The notes under the pieces were generated by a model that was given only the letters and a program-made list of their open reading frames with translations, did not search any database and was not told the DNA's origin. Shown in pieces: positions 7,873 to 16,603 of a stretch of DNA of 64,000 nt. Position numbers and translations under genes: made by a program. Numbering within the stretch: position 1 is the first letter of the stretch; every line of letters starts with the position of its first letter. Origin of the DNA: Erwinia persicina NBRC 102418 (GTDB lineage: Bacteria; Pseudomonadota; Gammaproteobacteria; Enterobacterales; Enterobacteriaceae); assembly GCF_001571305.1 (NCBI RefSeq), contig NZ_BCTN01000013.1, forward strand, positions 62,001-126,000, written 5' to 3'.

Positions 7873-8399
7873 AAACTATCAGTTATCAGTGGCTGGACGC
7901 GGCACAGGCCCGACAGGAGATCGCGGCGCTGTGTGATGTGCTGGATGGCTGCGTGGCCGAAGGCGCGAGTATCGGTTTTGTCGATCGCGACTCGCAGCAG
8001 TTTAACCGTTTCTGGCTTGATGCGGTTCTGAGCCTGGCCTGCGGGGATAAACAGCTGCTGGTCGCCCGGCGGGAAGGGCGGATTGTCGGTACGGTGATGC
8101 TGACGCTGGCCATGCCCGCCAACGGCGCCCACCGCGCCGAGGTGTGCAAACTGCTGGTTCACCCTGAGGCGCGTCGCAGCGGCATTGCCCGCGCGCTGAT
8201 GCAACAGGCGGAGGCACGCGCTGCTGAACTCGGCCGCAGCCTGCTGGTGTTGGATACCCGCAGCGGTGACGTGGCTGAAACGCTGTACGGCTCGCTGGGG
8301 TGGCGGGTGGCGGGGCAGATCCCCGACTATGCCCGATCCACCGCCGGGGTGATGGAGGCAACCACGGTGATGTTTAAGATCCCGGGGAAGGGGATTTAA
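7869..8399 (+). CDS. GNAT family N-acetyltransferase
   Basis: The 176-residue protein has the GNAT core. LLVARREGRIVGTVMLTLAM gives beta strands 2-4; VCKLLVHPEARRSGIARALMQQAEARA holds the acetyl-CoA pyrophosphate loop (R-R-S-G-I-A); LLVLDTRSGDVAETLYGSLGWRVAG is the C-terminal part. The substrate is unknown. Translationally coupled to the XRE-cupin regulator through an ATGA overlap. The two resemble regulator-acetyltransferase pairs that inactivate small amine-containing compounds, which is inference only. Confidence 0.85.
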   Translation: MKTISYQWLDAAQARQEIAALCDVLDGCVAEGASIGFVDRDSQQFNRFWLDAVLSLACGDKQLLVARREGRIVGTVMLTLAMPANGAHRAEVCKLLVHPEARRSGIARALMQQAEARAAELGRSLLVLDTRSGDVAETLYGSLGWRVAGQIPDYARSTAGVMEATTVMFKIPGKGI

Positions 8400-8434
8400 A
8401 GTGCGCGGGGGGAAGCCCTGTCCTGCACGGGATG

Positions 8435-8453
8435 GCCTGCTGAAACAGCAGGC
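8435..8453. repeat. perfect 8-bp hairpin downstream of GNAT gene
   Basis: GCCTGCTG (8435-8442) and CAGCAGGC (8446-8453) form a perfect stem with a 3-base loop. No T-tract follows, so it is more likely a transcript 3' end stabiliser or a weak terminator for the XRE-GNAT unit. Confidence 0.4.
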
Positions 8454-8496
8454 GCTCCTGCAAGATTAACGTTTGCAGGCTGACGCCGCCGCCATA

Positions 8497-8512
8497 CTGT
8501 GTAAAAATACAG
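8497..8512 (+). promoter_or_regulatory. LexA (SOS) box of dinG
   Basis: The sequence CTGT-N8-ACAG with an A/T-rich centre (GTAAAAAT) is an intact SOS box 26 bases upstream of the dinG ATG. It overlaps a plausible -10 (TACTGT, 8495-8500) with TTGCAG 16 bases upstream as -35. LexA bound here would block transcription until DNA damage. dinG is a LexA target in E. coli. Confidence 0.85.
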
Positions 8513-8537
8513 GCTTGTTTAGCTGGAAGTGGTTGTC

Positions 8538-10700
8538 ATGGCGTTAACTGTCGCGTTAAAAACGCAAATTGCCGGGTGGTATAAAGCCCTGCAGCAGCAG
8601 GTCCCCGATTTTATTCCGCGCGCACCTCAGCGTCAGATGATTGCTGAGGTGGCTAAAACGCTGTCGGGAGATGACGGACGTCATCTGGCCATTGAAGCCC
8701 CCACTGGCGTGGGGAAAACGCTCTCCTACCTGATCCCCGGCATTGCCGTCAGCCGCGCCGAAGAAAAACCACTGGTGGTCAGCACCGCTAACGTGGCGCT
8801 GCAGGATCAGATTTTCAGCAAAGATTTGCCGCTGCTGAAGAAAATTATTCCCGATCTGAAATTTACGGCTGCTTTTGGCCGTGGACGCTACGTCTGCCCG
8901 CGCAATCTCTCCGCCCTGGCCACGGATGAAGAAAATCAGGGCGATCTGCTGCTGTTCCTTGATGACGATATGACCGCCAGCAAGGATGAGCGGGCGATCT
9001 GCACCGAACTGGAAAAATCCCTGAAACGCTACCAGTGGGATGGGCTGCGCGATCACTGTGCGGAAAATATCGAAGACTCCCTCTGGCAGCGCCTCAGCAC
9101 CGATAAAGCCAACTGCCTCGGCAGCAACTGCAACTGGTTCCGTGAATGCCCGTTCTATGTGGCCCGCCGCGAAATTGAAGATGCTGATGTGGTGGTGGCC
9201 AACCATGCCCTCGTGATGGCCGCGCTGGAGACCGAATCCGTACTGCCCCCGCCGAAAAATCTGCTGCTGGTACTGGATGAAGGCCATCACCTGCCGGATG
9301 TGGCGCGCGATGCCCTGGAGATGAGCGGCGATATTACGCCGGGCTGGACCCAGCTGCAGCTCGATCTGTTTTGCCGTCTGGTGGAGCAGTGCCTGGCGCA
9401 GTTCCGCCCCAAGCGGCCGCCGTCTCTCAGCCACCCCGATAAACTGAAAGCGCACTGCGAAGAGGTGCGCGAACAGTTGCAGATGCTGTCGCAGATCCTG
9501 GGGCTGTATCTGCCGCCGGACAGCCAGGAAGGGGAGTATCGCTTTGAGATGGGGCGACTTCCCGACGAGATCCTGACGATCTGCGCCCGGCTGTTTAAAC
9601 TCAGCGATGCGCTGCGCGGGCTGGCGGAAGGGATGATGAATGACCTCAGCGAGAAGAGCGGGCAGTTTGACGTGGTGCGTCTGCACCGCACACTGATTCA
9701 GATGAGCCGTGCTCTGGGCTGGTTTGAAGCGACCAGCAAGCTGTGGCGGCTGGCAGCGATGGAGCAGGCCTCCGGTGCGCCGGTATCCAAATGGGTGACG
9801 CGGGAAGTACGTGACGGTTCGGCACATCTGCTTTTTCACTGTGCCGGCATCCGCGTCAGTGAACAGCTGGAAAAATTACTGTGGCGTAAGATCCCTCACG
9901 TGGTGGTGACGTCGGCCACGCTGCGTTCCCTCAACAGTTTTCAGCGCCTGCAGGAGATGTCCGGGCTGAGTGAAAAACAGGGTGACCGCTTTGTCGCACT
10001 CGACTCCCCGTTTAATCACGTGACGCAGGGGACGCTGATTATCCCGCAGATGAAATATGAGCCGATGCTGGCCAATGAAGTGATGCATCTTGCTGAAATG
10101 GCGCACTTTTTCCGTCATCAGATTAAGCTGGCCGCCCATAAAGGTATTCTGGTGCTGTTCGCCAGTGGTCGCGCCATGCATCAGTTTCTCGCCTACCTGC
10201 CCGAGCTGAGGCTGATGATGCTGGTGCAGGGGGATAAACCCCGGCCTGCGCTGGTGGCGCTGCACCGCAAACGCGTGGAGCAGGGGGAGACCAGCGTGCT
10301 GGTGGGGCTACAGTCCTTCGCAGAAGGGCTGGATCTGAAGGGGGATCTGCTTTCCCAGGTGCATATTCATAAAATTGCTTTCCCCCCGATAGACAGTCCG
10401 GTTATTTTGACGGAGGGCGAGTGGCTGAAAAGCCTGAAGCGCTATCCGTTTGAAGTGCAAAGTCTGCCCAGTGCCTCGTTTAACCTGATCCAACAGGTGG
10501 GCAGGCTGATCCGCAGCCATGACTGTTTCGGCGAGATTGTGATTTATGACCGCCGGCTGATCAGCAAAAGCTATGGCGCACGTCTGCTGGGGGCGCTACC
10601 GGTGTTCCCGATTGCGCAGCCACCGATGCCGGAGGGTGAACTGCCCAGGGCCGTCGCACCTGCGGTGAAAAAGAAGCCCGCAGCGCGCCGGCGTCGTTAA
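8538..10700 (+). CDS. dinG: ATP-dependent DNA helicase DinG
   Basis: The 720-residue iron-sulphur superfamily 2 helicase unwinds 5'-3' and resolves R-loops and D-loops. Walker A (APTGVGKT) is near residues 54-61 and DEGH near 247-250. Four cysteines at about 120, 193, 198 and 204 hold the 4Fe-4S cluster, and QQVGRLIRS lies near the C terminus. The basic tail (KKKPAARRRR) matches E. coli DinG. A GTG lies 9 bases upstream in frame, but ATG 8538 matches the E. coli start (MALT). LexA regulation is indicated by the upstream box. ybiB follows 27 bases downstream. Confidence 0.97.
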   Translation: MALTVALKTQIAGWYKALQQQVPDFIPRAPQRQMIAEVAKTLSGDDGRHLAIEAPTGVGKTLSYLIPGIAVSRAEEKPLVVSTANVALQDQIFSKDLPLLKKIIPDLKFTAAFGRGRYVCPRNLSALATDEENQGDLLLFLDDDMTASKDERAICTELEKSLKRYQWDGLRDHCAENIEDSLWQRLSTDKANCLGSNCNWFRECPFYVARREIEDADVVVANHALVMAALETESVLPPPKNLLLVLDEGHHLPDVARDALEMSGDITPGWTQLQLDLFCRLVEQCLAQFRPKRPPSLSHPDKLKAHCEEVREQLQMLSQILGLYLPPDSQEGEYRFEMGRLPDEILTICARLFKLSDALRGLAEGMMNDLSEKSGQFDVVRLHRTLIQMSRALGWFEATSKLWRLAAMEQASGAPVSKWVTREVRDGSAHLLFHCAGIRVSEQLEKLLWRKIPHVVVTSATLRSLNSFQRLQEMSGLSEKQGDRFVALDSPFNHVTQGTLIIPQMKYEPMLANEVMHLAEMAHFFRHQIKLAAHKGILVLFASGRAMHQFLAYLPELRLMMLVQGDKPRPALVALHRKRVEQGETSVLVGLQSFAEGLDLKGDLLSQVHIHKIAFPPIDSPVILTEGEWLKSLKRYPFEVQSLPSASFNLIQQVGRLIRSHDCFGEIVIYDRRLISKSYGARLLGALPVFPIAQPPMPEGELPRAVAPAVKKKPAARRRR

Positions 10701-10727
10701 CCCCCTTAACTCTGACTGAGCATAAGC

Positions 10728-11699
10728 ATGGAATATAACAAGATTATTAAAGAAGTCGGACGCGGTAAGAATCACGCCCGTCATCTTGATGCTGACACCG
10801 CACATCAACTTTATCGCTGCATGCTGGCCGGTGAGGTACCCGATCTGGAACTGGGTGCGATACTGATTGCCCTGCGCATAAAGGGTGAAGGCGAAGATGA
10901 AATGCAGGGATTTTACCGCGCAATGCAGGAGCAGATGCCGCGCCTGACCCCACCTGCAGACCGGCCGATGCCGGTGGTGATCCCCAGCTATAACGGGGCG
11001 CGCCGTCAGGGCAATCTGACGCCATTACTGGCGCTGCTGCTGTCGCACCTTGGCTTCCCGGTGGTGGTACACGGCGTCAGCGATGACCCGACGCGGGTGA
11101 CCAGTGAAGCGGTGTTTGCCGCGCTGGACGTTGCCCCGGTGACGGGGGCAGACGACGCGCAGTCAAGGCTGGATGCGGGGGAGCTGGCATTTTTCACCAT
11201 TGGCACACTGTGTCAGCCGATGGAGCAGCAGCTGTCACTGCGCTGGCGTATGGGGGTGCGCAACAGTGCGCACACGCTGGCGAAACTGGCGACGCCATTT
11301 GCAGAAGAGGCGGCGCTGCGCATTGCCAGCGTTTCGCACCCGGAATACATCCCGCGCGTGGCGGCTTTTTTCAGTGCTATCGGTGGGCGAGGTTTATTAC
11401 TGAACGGGACGGAAGGGGAGGTCTACGCTAATCCGCAGCGCTGTCCGTCGATCACGCTGATTGCCGGACAAGAGCCGCAGGTGCTGCTGGCACGCCAGGA
11501 GGAGACCGTGCTGAATGGCGACCTTCTGCCACAGGCCAAAGATGCCGCCACGACGGCCGCCTGGATCCGCCGCTGTCTGGATCGTGAGGTGCCGCTGCCC
11601 GCGTCGCTGCGTCTGCAAATTGCCTGCTGTTATCTGGCCACCGGACGGGCCAGCGATCTGGACGAAGCTTTAGCGCAGATCGCTTCAGCAGGGTATTAA
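10728..11699 (+). CDS. ybiB: YbiB, TrpD2-like nucleic-acid-binding protein
   Basis: The 323-residue protein has the fold of anthranilate phosphoribosyltransferase. It closely resembles E. coli YbiB (320 residues), sharing MEYNKIIKEVGRGKNHARHLD, PVVIPSYNGARRQGNLTPLLALLL and GTEGEVYANPQRCP. YbiB/TrpD2 proteins bind nucleic acid rather than acting in tryptophan synthesis, and their gene lies in the LexA-controlled dinG operon. The 27-base gap after dinG without a terminator keeps that arrangement here, so co-induction by DNA damage is likely. Confidence 0.93.
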   Translation: MEYNKIIKEVGRGKNHARHLDADTAHQLYRCMLAGEVPDLELGAILIALRIKGEGEDEMQGFYRAMQEQMPRLTPPADRPMPVVIPSYNGARRQGNLTPLLALLLSHLGFPVVVHGVSDDPTRVTSEAVFAALDVAPVTGADDAQSRLDAGELAFFTIGTLCQPMEQQLSLRWRMGVRNSAHTLAKLATPFAEEAALRIASVSHPEYIPRVAAFFSAIGGRGLLLNGTEGEVYANPQRCPSITLIAGQEPQVLLARQEETVLNGDLLPQAKDAATTAAWIRRCLDREVPLPASLRLQIACCYLATGRASDLDEALAQIASAGY

Positions 11700-11718
11700 G
11701 TGGGCCCGGGACGAGCGG

Positions 11719-11760
11719 AAAAAAGGCCGTCCCGTTCAAACCCTGTTTTGTGGGCGGCCT
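11719..11760 (-). terminator. probable terminator of the M20 hydrolase gene
   Basis: On the minus strand AGGCCG (11760-11755) pairs with CGGCCT (11729-11724), helped by an inner CCC/GGG pairing, and is followed by a run of six T (11724-11719). It begins right at the stop codon of the amidohydrolase gene. The loop is long, so strength is uncertain. Confidence 0.5.
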
Positions 11761-12920
11761 TAAACGGATGCCGGTAACAGCTTTGTGACCAGCGCGGTCC
11801 ACAGCGCAATGCCGGGGCCGATTAATGCATCGTTAAAGTCATAACGGGCGTTGTGCAGCGGAGCTGATGGGGTACTGCCGTCGGCCCCCAGCCAGAAATA
11901 GGCGCCCGGGCAGGCCTCCAACATGCAGGCGAAATCCTCCGATGCCATTGACGGGTTAACGTTGAAGTGAACCTGCTCTGCCGGCAGTATCGTCAGTGCT
12001 GCATCGCGCACCTGCGCCGCCTCCGTGGCATGATTCGCGGTCACCGGATAGTCAGTCTGATAAACAATACTGCCTTCAATCCCCAGCGGAGCCGTGAAAG
12101 TGGTCACAAACTCATCAATCATCTGACGAACCCGCAGGCGCACGTCGGCCTGCAGGCAGCGTAACGTCCCGCGCAGCACCACCGTTTCCGGTATCACGTT
12201 GATCGCTTCACCGCCGTTAATCTGCGTAATGCTCACTACCGCTGATGCCAGTGGTGACAGACGGCGCGCGGGAATGGTTTGCAGGGCCAGGATCAGCTGG
12301 GCAGCGGCGACAATGGGATCTGCGCCATTTTCCGGCATCGCCGCATGGCAACTGCGCCCGTGCAGGGTAATTTCAAACGAATCGAGCGAGGCCATCATTG
12401 CCCCTTCGTTGACCGCCACGTGCCCCGCAGGCAGACCCGGCCAGTTGTGCATCCCATAGACCGCATCCATCGGGAACAGCGTAAATAAGCCTTCTTCGAC
12501 CATACGACGGGCCCCGCCGAGGTTCTCTTCGGCAGGCTGAAAGATAAAGTGAACGGTACCGCTAAAACATCGGGTGGCAGTGAGATGCCGCGCGGTCGCC
12601 AGCAGGATCGCCGTATGGCCATCATGGCCGCAGGCGTGCATCACCCCCGCCCGGGTGGAGCGGTGCGGAGGATTGCCGAGTTCGGTCATGGGCAGCGCAT
12701 CCATATCGGCCCGCAGGCCGATGGTCGGGCCGGGGCCGTTTTCCAGCGTGCCGACCACGCCTGTTCCGGCCAGACCCCGGTGAACCTGCAGGCCCATCGC
12801 CGTTAGCTGGTCCGCTACCGCCTGTGAGGTTTGATGCTCCTGATAGCCCAGCTCCGGATGGGCATGAAAGGCCCTGCGCCAGCCGGTGGCCTCATCAATC
12901 AGCGAAACGGGAACGACCAT
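11760..12920 (-). CDS. M20 family amidohydrolase (hippurate/IAA-amino-acid hydrolase type)
   Basis: The 386-residue metallopeptidase contains GLRADMDALPM, MHACGHDGHTA, FQPAEE and SEDFACMLE motifs with the metal-binding Cys/His/Glu ligands of the M20D family. These are cytosolic hydrolases of N-acylated or N-acetylated amino acids such as hippurate or auxin conjugates. It is transcribed in the same direction as hutHU, but the hutU terminator and 126 bp separate them, so it probably has its own promoter. Proximity to the hut genes suggests an acylated amino acid, possibly acyl-histidine, as substrate. This is inference. Confidence 0.85.
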   Translation of the reverse strand: MVVPVSLIDEATGWRRAFHAHPELGYQEHQTSQAVADQLTAMGLQVHRGLAGTGVVGTLENGPGPTIGLRADMDALPMTELGNPPHRSTRAGVMHACGHDGHTAILLATARHLTATRCFSGTVHFIFQPAEENLGGARRMVEEGLFTLFPMDAVYGMHNWPGLPAGHVAVNEGAMMASLDSFEITLHGRSCHAAMPENGADPIVAAAQLILALQTIPARRLSPLASAVVSITQINGGEAINVIPETVVLRGTLRCLQADVRLRVRQMIDEFVTTFTAPLGIEGSIVYQTDYPVTANHATEAAQVRDAALTILPAEQVHFNVNPSMASEDFACMLEACPGAYFWLGADGSTPSAPLHNARYDFNDALIGPGIALWTALVTKLLPASV

Positions 12921-13011
12921 AGGTTACTTCTCCTGTTCAGGGACTCTGCTATCCAGTAGCGGGCAGAAAATAAGTTAGCATAAAACGGGGAAGGATAGGG
13001 CAGGGAGTCAG

Positions 13012-13038
13012 AAAAACGGGCCTGAGAGCCAGGCCCGT
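13012..13038 (-). terminator. rho-independent terminator of hutHU
   Basis: Read on the minus strand, ACGGGCCT (13038-13031) and AGGCCCGT (13023-13016) form a GC-rich 8-bp stem with a 7-base loop, followed by TTTTT. It starts 9 bases after the hutU stop. Confidence 0.8.
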
Positions 13039-13046
13039 CAGGGGCG

Positions 13047-14732
13047 TTATTTGGCCATCGGCAGAGTCAGCTCATGCCTGCGGGCACAGTCTCTGGCAAC
13101 CTCATATCCGGCATCGGCATGGCGCATTACACCTGTGGCCGGATCGTTCCACAGCACGCGGCTCAGCCGTGCATCAGCTTCAGCGGTGCCGTCCGCGACA
13201 ATGACCACCCCGGCGTGCTGGGAGAAGCCCATTCCCACGCCGCCACCGTGATGCAGGCTGACCCAGGTCGCCCCGCCTGCGGTATTCAACAGGGCATTCA
13301 GCAGCGGCCAGTCGGACACCGCATCCGACCCGTCCATCATTGCTTCCGTTTCCCGGTTTGGCGACGCCACCGATCCGCAGTCAAGGTGGTCACGACCAAT
13401 CACCACGGGCGCTTTCAGCTCACCGTTACGCACCATTTCATTAAAGGCCAGACCGGCAAGATGCCGCTCTCCCAGGCCCAGCCAGCAGATACGGGCAGGC
13501 AGACCCTGGAAGGCGATGCGCTCCTGGGCCATATCCAGCCAGCGGTGCAGGTTGGTATGCTCAGGGAACAGCGCTTTCAGTTTTGCATCGGTCTTATAGA
13601 TGTCCTCCGGGTCGCCGGAGAGCGCCACCCAGCGGAAGGGGCCTTTACCTTCGCAGAACAGCGGGCGAATGTAGGCCGGAACAAAACCCGGAAAATCGAA
13701 GGCATTTTTGACCCCTTCGTCCAGCGCCACCTGGCGGATATTATTACCGTAATCCACGGTTGGAATGCCCATATGGCAGAAATCGAGCATCGCCTGAACA
13801 TGGACAGCCATTGACGCACGGGCGGCTTTTTCGACGGCTTTCGGATCGGACTGGCGGCTGGACTCCCAGCGTGCCAGATCCCACCCCGCAGGGAGGTAAC
13901 CGTTAATCGGGTCGTGTGCGGAGGTCTGGTCGGTCACGATATCCGGCTTCATACCCCCGGCTTTGGCACGTTGCACCAGCTCAGGCAGGATCTCCGCGGC
14001 ATTGCCGAGCAGACCGACGGAAATGGCACGTTTTTCTTTGCAGGCCTTATCGATAATCGCCAGCGCCTCATCCACGGAAAATGCTTTGTGATCGAGATAA
14101 CGGGTGCGCAGACGGAAATCAATGCGGGACTCCTGGCACTCAACGGCCAGCACGCAGGCTCCGGCCAGCACTCCTGCCAGCGGCTGTGCACCGCCCATCC
14201 CCCCCAGCCCGGCGGTGAGGATCCATTTCCCCGTCAGGTCGCCGTTGTAGTGCTGACGGCCAGCTTCTACGAAGGTTTCGAACGTACCCTGCACAATGCC
14301 CTGTGCGCCTATATAAATCCAGGATCCGGCCGTCATCTGGCCGTACATCATCAGACCGGCTTTATCCAGCTCGTGGAAGTGGTCCCAGGTGGCCCAGTGC
14401 GGCACCAGGTTAGAGTTGGCAATCAGTACGCGTGGTGCATCGGCATGGGTACGGAATACGCCCACCGGCTTACCGGACTGGACCAGCAGCGTCTCTTCCG
14501 GCTGCAGCGCCTGCAGTGAACGCAGGATCTGCTCGAAGCACGCCCAGTTACGGGCTGCTTTACCAATGCCACCGTATACCACCAAATCCTCCGGGCGTTC
14601 GGCCACATCCGGGTCGAGATTGTTCTGGATCATGCGGTAAGCGGCTTCGATCAGCCAGTTGGCACAGTGCAGTTCACTGCCGTGCGGGGCACGGATCGTG
14701 CGGGCGACGGCTTTGCTTACGGAATCAGTCAT
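13047..14732 (-). CDS. hutU: urocanate hydratase HutU
   Basis: The 561-residue cytosolic enzyme converts urocanate to 4-imidazolone-5-propionate with NAD+ as electrophile, step 2 of histidine degradation. The family is highly conserved. Visible landmarks are [12 protein letters not shown] near the N terminus, the [13 protein letters not shown] nucleotide site near 175-187 and [16 protein letters not shown] near the C terminus. ATG 14732 has AGGA 8 bases upstream; the frame runs further upstream only through the end of hutH. It lies 23 bases downstream of hutH in one operon and ends at a strong terminator. Confidence 0.97.
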   Translation of the reverse strand: MTDSVSKAVARTIRAPHGSELHCANWLIEAAYRMIQNNLDPDVAERPEDLVVYGGIGKAARNWACFEQILRSLQALQPEETLLVQSGKPVGVFRTHADAPRVLIANSNLVPHWATWDHFHELDKAGLMMYGQMTAGSWIYIGAQGIVQGTFETFVEAGRQHYNGDLTGKWILTAGLGGMGGAQPLAGVLAGACVLAVECQESRIDFRLRTRYLDHKAFSVDEALAIIDKACKEKRAISVGLLGNAAEILPELVQRAKAGGMKPDIVTDQTSAHDPINGYLPAGWDLARWESSRQSDPKAVEKAARASMAVHVQAMLDFCHMGIPTVDYGNNIRQVALDEGVKNAFDFPGFVPAYIRPLFCEGKGPFRWVALSGDPEDIYKTDAKLKALFPEHTNLHRWLDMAQERIAFQGLPARICWLGLGERHLAGLAFNEMVRNGELKAPVVIGRDHLDCGSVASPNRETEAMMDGSDAVSDWPLLNALLNTAGGATWVSLHHGGGVGMGFSQHAGVVIVADGTAEADARLSRVLWNDPATGVMRHADAGYEVARDCARRHELTLPMAK

Positions 14733-14755
14733 TATTTTTTCCTTTTCAAACAGGC

Positions 14756-16300
14756 TTAGCGCGCGCGTGCAGGCTGCAGGGCGGCGATCGTTTCTGGCCA
14801 GTGGTCTGATGTCGCCCACAGGCGCATCTGCTCAATATCCGGGGCCATCAGGCGATCTTTTTCCAGATAAGCCACACGTTCGCGGACGCCGGCCAGCACC
14901 TGCTCCAGCTGTGGAGAGCTTTTCAGCGGACGGATAAAATCAATACCCTGTGCGGCGGCCATCGCCTCAATCCCCACCACGGCAGCCGTGTTAAAGCACA
15001 TGGCCCCCAGGCGACGGGCCGCATAGGTGGCCATCGAAACGTGATCTTCCTGATTGGCGGAGGTAGGCAGGCTGTCCACGCTCCCCGGGTGGGCGAGGGA
15101 TTTGTTTTCAGAGGCCAGCGCCGCGGCGGTCACCTGGGCTATCATAAAACCGGAGTTCACCCCGCCATCGTTGACCAGGAAGGGCGGCAGGCCGGAAAGG
15201 CCGGTATCCAGCAGCAGGGCAAGCCGGCGCTCGGAAATCGCCCCGATTTCCGCCACGGCCAGGGCGATAATATCGGCGGCAAAGGCAACCGGCTCGGCAT
15301 GGAAGTTCCCACCGGAGATCACTTCCCCGGTATCGGTAAACACCAGCGGGTTATCGGAGGCGGCGTTCGCCTCGATCTGCAACACTTTTGCCGCATGGTT
15401 GAGGTTGTCCAGGCAGGCACCCATCACCTGCGGCACGCAGCGAATAGAGTAAGGATCCTGCACCCGCCCGCAGTTAGCGTGTGATGTCAGGATATGACTG
15501 CCTTCCAGCAGCGCAGAGACGGCCGCAGCGACATCAATCTGCCCCTGCTGGCCGCGTGCCTCATGAATACGACGGTCGTAAGGTTTAATCGAGCCTTTGA
15601 TGGCTTCCAGCGACAGGGCTCCGGCCACCAGCCCGGCAGCAAACACGTTTTCGCCCTCAAACAGGCCGCGCAGCGCCAGCGCAGTCGACACCTGAGTACC
15701 GTTCAACAGGGCCAGGCCCTCTTTCGGCCCCAGTACAATCGGTTGCAGACCGGCGAGGGCCAGCCCTTCTGTCGCCGGTATCAGTTTGCCGTTCACGCGG
15801 ACGTCACCTTCGCCCAGCAGCATCAGCGACAGGTGCGCCAGCGGCGCCAGATCGCCGGAAGCACCGACCGATCCTTTTTCCGGAATACAGGGCATCACTC
15901 CGGCATTAAACAGGGCAATCAGGGCATCGACCAGCTCAATGCGGATGCCCGAATGACCGCGTGCCAGACTGATGACCTTGGTCGCCATAATCACCCGCAC
16001 CACATCATCCGGCAGCAGATCGCCCAGCCCGACGCTGTGCGACAGCACGAGATTACGCTGCAGTTCCGCCAGGCGCTCTGTGGGAATGGTCGTCTGCGCC
16101 AGTTTGCCAAAGCCGGTATTGATGCCGTAGGTCACTTTGCCTTCTTTGACAATGGCAGCCACCGTGGCACTCGCCTGCTGAATACGGCTGCGCGATGTGT
16201 CGTCCAGCGCCAGTGTGACTCCTCCGCGATAAATAGCTTTTAACGTGGCCAGATCCACCTTGCCCGGCGTCAGCAGGCAATGATGCGTAGTCAGTGACAT
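14756..16300 (-). CDS. hutH: histidine ammonia-lyase HutH
   Basis: The 514-residue lyase removes ammonia from histidine to give urocanate, step 1 of the pathway. The Ala-Ser-Gly triad that self-cyclises to the MIO electrophile is visible in [15 protein letters not shown] at about residues 147-149. ATG 16300 is chosen because AGGAG sits 7 bases upstream; the earlier ATG at 16321 would place the ribosome site inside the gene. Expression should be controlled by HutC through the operators at 16311-16320 and 16383-16392. Confidence 0.97.
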   Translation of the reverse strand: MSLTTHHCLLTPGKVDLATLKAIYRGGVTLALDDTSRSRIQQASATVAAIVKEGKVTYGINTGFGKLAQTTIPTERLAELQRNLVLSHSVGLGDLLPDDVVRVIMATKVISLARGHSGIRIELVDALIALFNAGVMPCIPEKGSVGASGDLAPLAHLSLMLLGEGDVRVNGKLIPATEGLALAGLQPIVLGPKEGLALLNGTQVSTALALRGLFEGENVFAAGLVAGALSLEAIKGSIKPYDRRIHEARGQQGQIDVAAAVSALLEGSHILTSHANCGRVQDPYSIRCVPQVMGACLDNLNHAAKVLQIEANAASDNPLVFTDTGEVISGGNFHAEPVAFAADIIALAVAEIGAISERRLALLLDTGLSGLPPFLVNDGGVNSGFMIAQVTAAALASENKSLAHPGSVDSLPTSANQEDHVSMATYAARRLGAMCFNTAAVVGIEAMAAAQGIDFIRPLKSSPQLEQVLAGVRERVAYLEKDRLMAPDIEQMRLWATSDHWPETIAALQPARAR

Positions 16301-16310
16301 GGTATACTCC

Positions 16311-16320
16311 TGTATAGACA
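16311..16320 (-). promoter_or_regulatory. HutC-type operator in the hutH leader
   Basis: The minus strand reads TGTCTATACA, the same 10-mer found at 16383-16392 and 16542-16551. It lies immediately before the AGGAG ribosome-binding site of hutH, well downstream of the predicted promoter. HutC bound here would act as a transcription road-block or as a second anchor for a loop. Confidence 0.75.
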
Positions 16321-16372
16321 ACTAGGGTTGTATTGAATTTTGTTAACAAGATGCTAATGAGTGAATCACATA

Positions 16373-16400
16373 CGTATAGTCTTGTCTATACAACCTGCAA
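16373..16400 (-). promoter_or_regulatory. hutHU promoter with HutC operator in the spacer
   Basis: On the minus strand TTGCAG (16400-16395) and TATACG (16378-16373) are separated by 16 bp. The operator TGTCTATACA (complement of the near-palindrome, 16383-16392) fills the spacer. HutC (GntR family) binding would exclude RNA polymerase; urocanate would release it. HutC sites in Klebsiella and Pseudomonas have a closely similar TGTATATACA core. Promoter elements are inferred by eye. Confidence 0.7.
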
Positions 16401-16541
16401 GCATTGTGCCAGCTGTGTCACAAAACGGGTGACCGCGACAGGGTGACGATGGATACGCCCTGGAAGGGAAAGGCCACTGGCTGAAACGTTTCTCCGCTGC
16501 ACCACCTGAGGGCAGAGCGCCGGATAACAGGGCAGGGAGGA

Positions 16542-16551
16542 TGTCTATACA
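16542..16551 (+). promoter_or_regulatory. HutC-type operator upstream of hutC
   Basis: TGTCTATACA lies 52 bp upstream of the hutC ATG and contains a possible -10 (TATACA). It implies autorepression of hutC, as known in other hut systems. Confidence 0.75.
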
Positions 16552-16603
16552 TATCAGAATTTAGCCAGTAAACTGCCGTAATCAGAACATTAAGGAAATC
16601 TCC

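Noticed and set aside
8556-9839. 427-codon minus-strand frame inside dinG
   Set aside because: It is the exact antisense shadow of a strongly conserved helicase gene and has no recognisable protein character.
13074-13814. 246-codon plus-strand frame inside hutU, with similar ones inside hutH and hutF
   Set aside because: Antisense shadows of conserved hut genes; no start signal or family resemblance.
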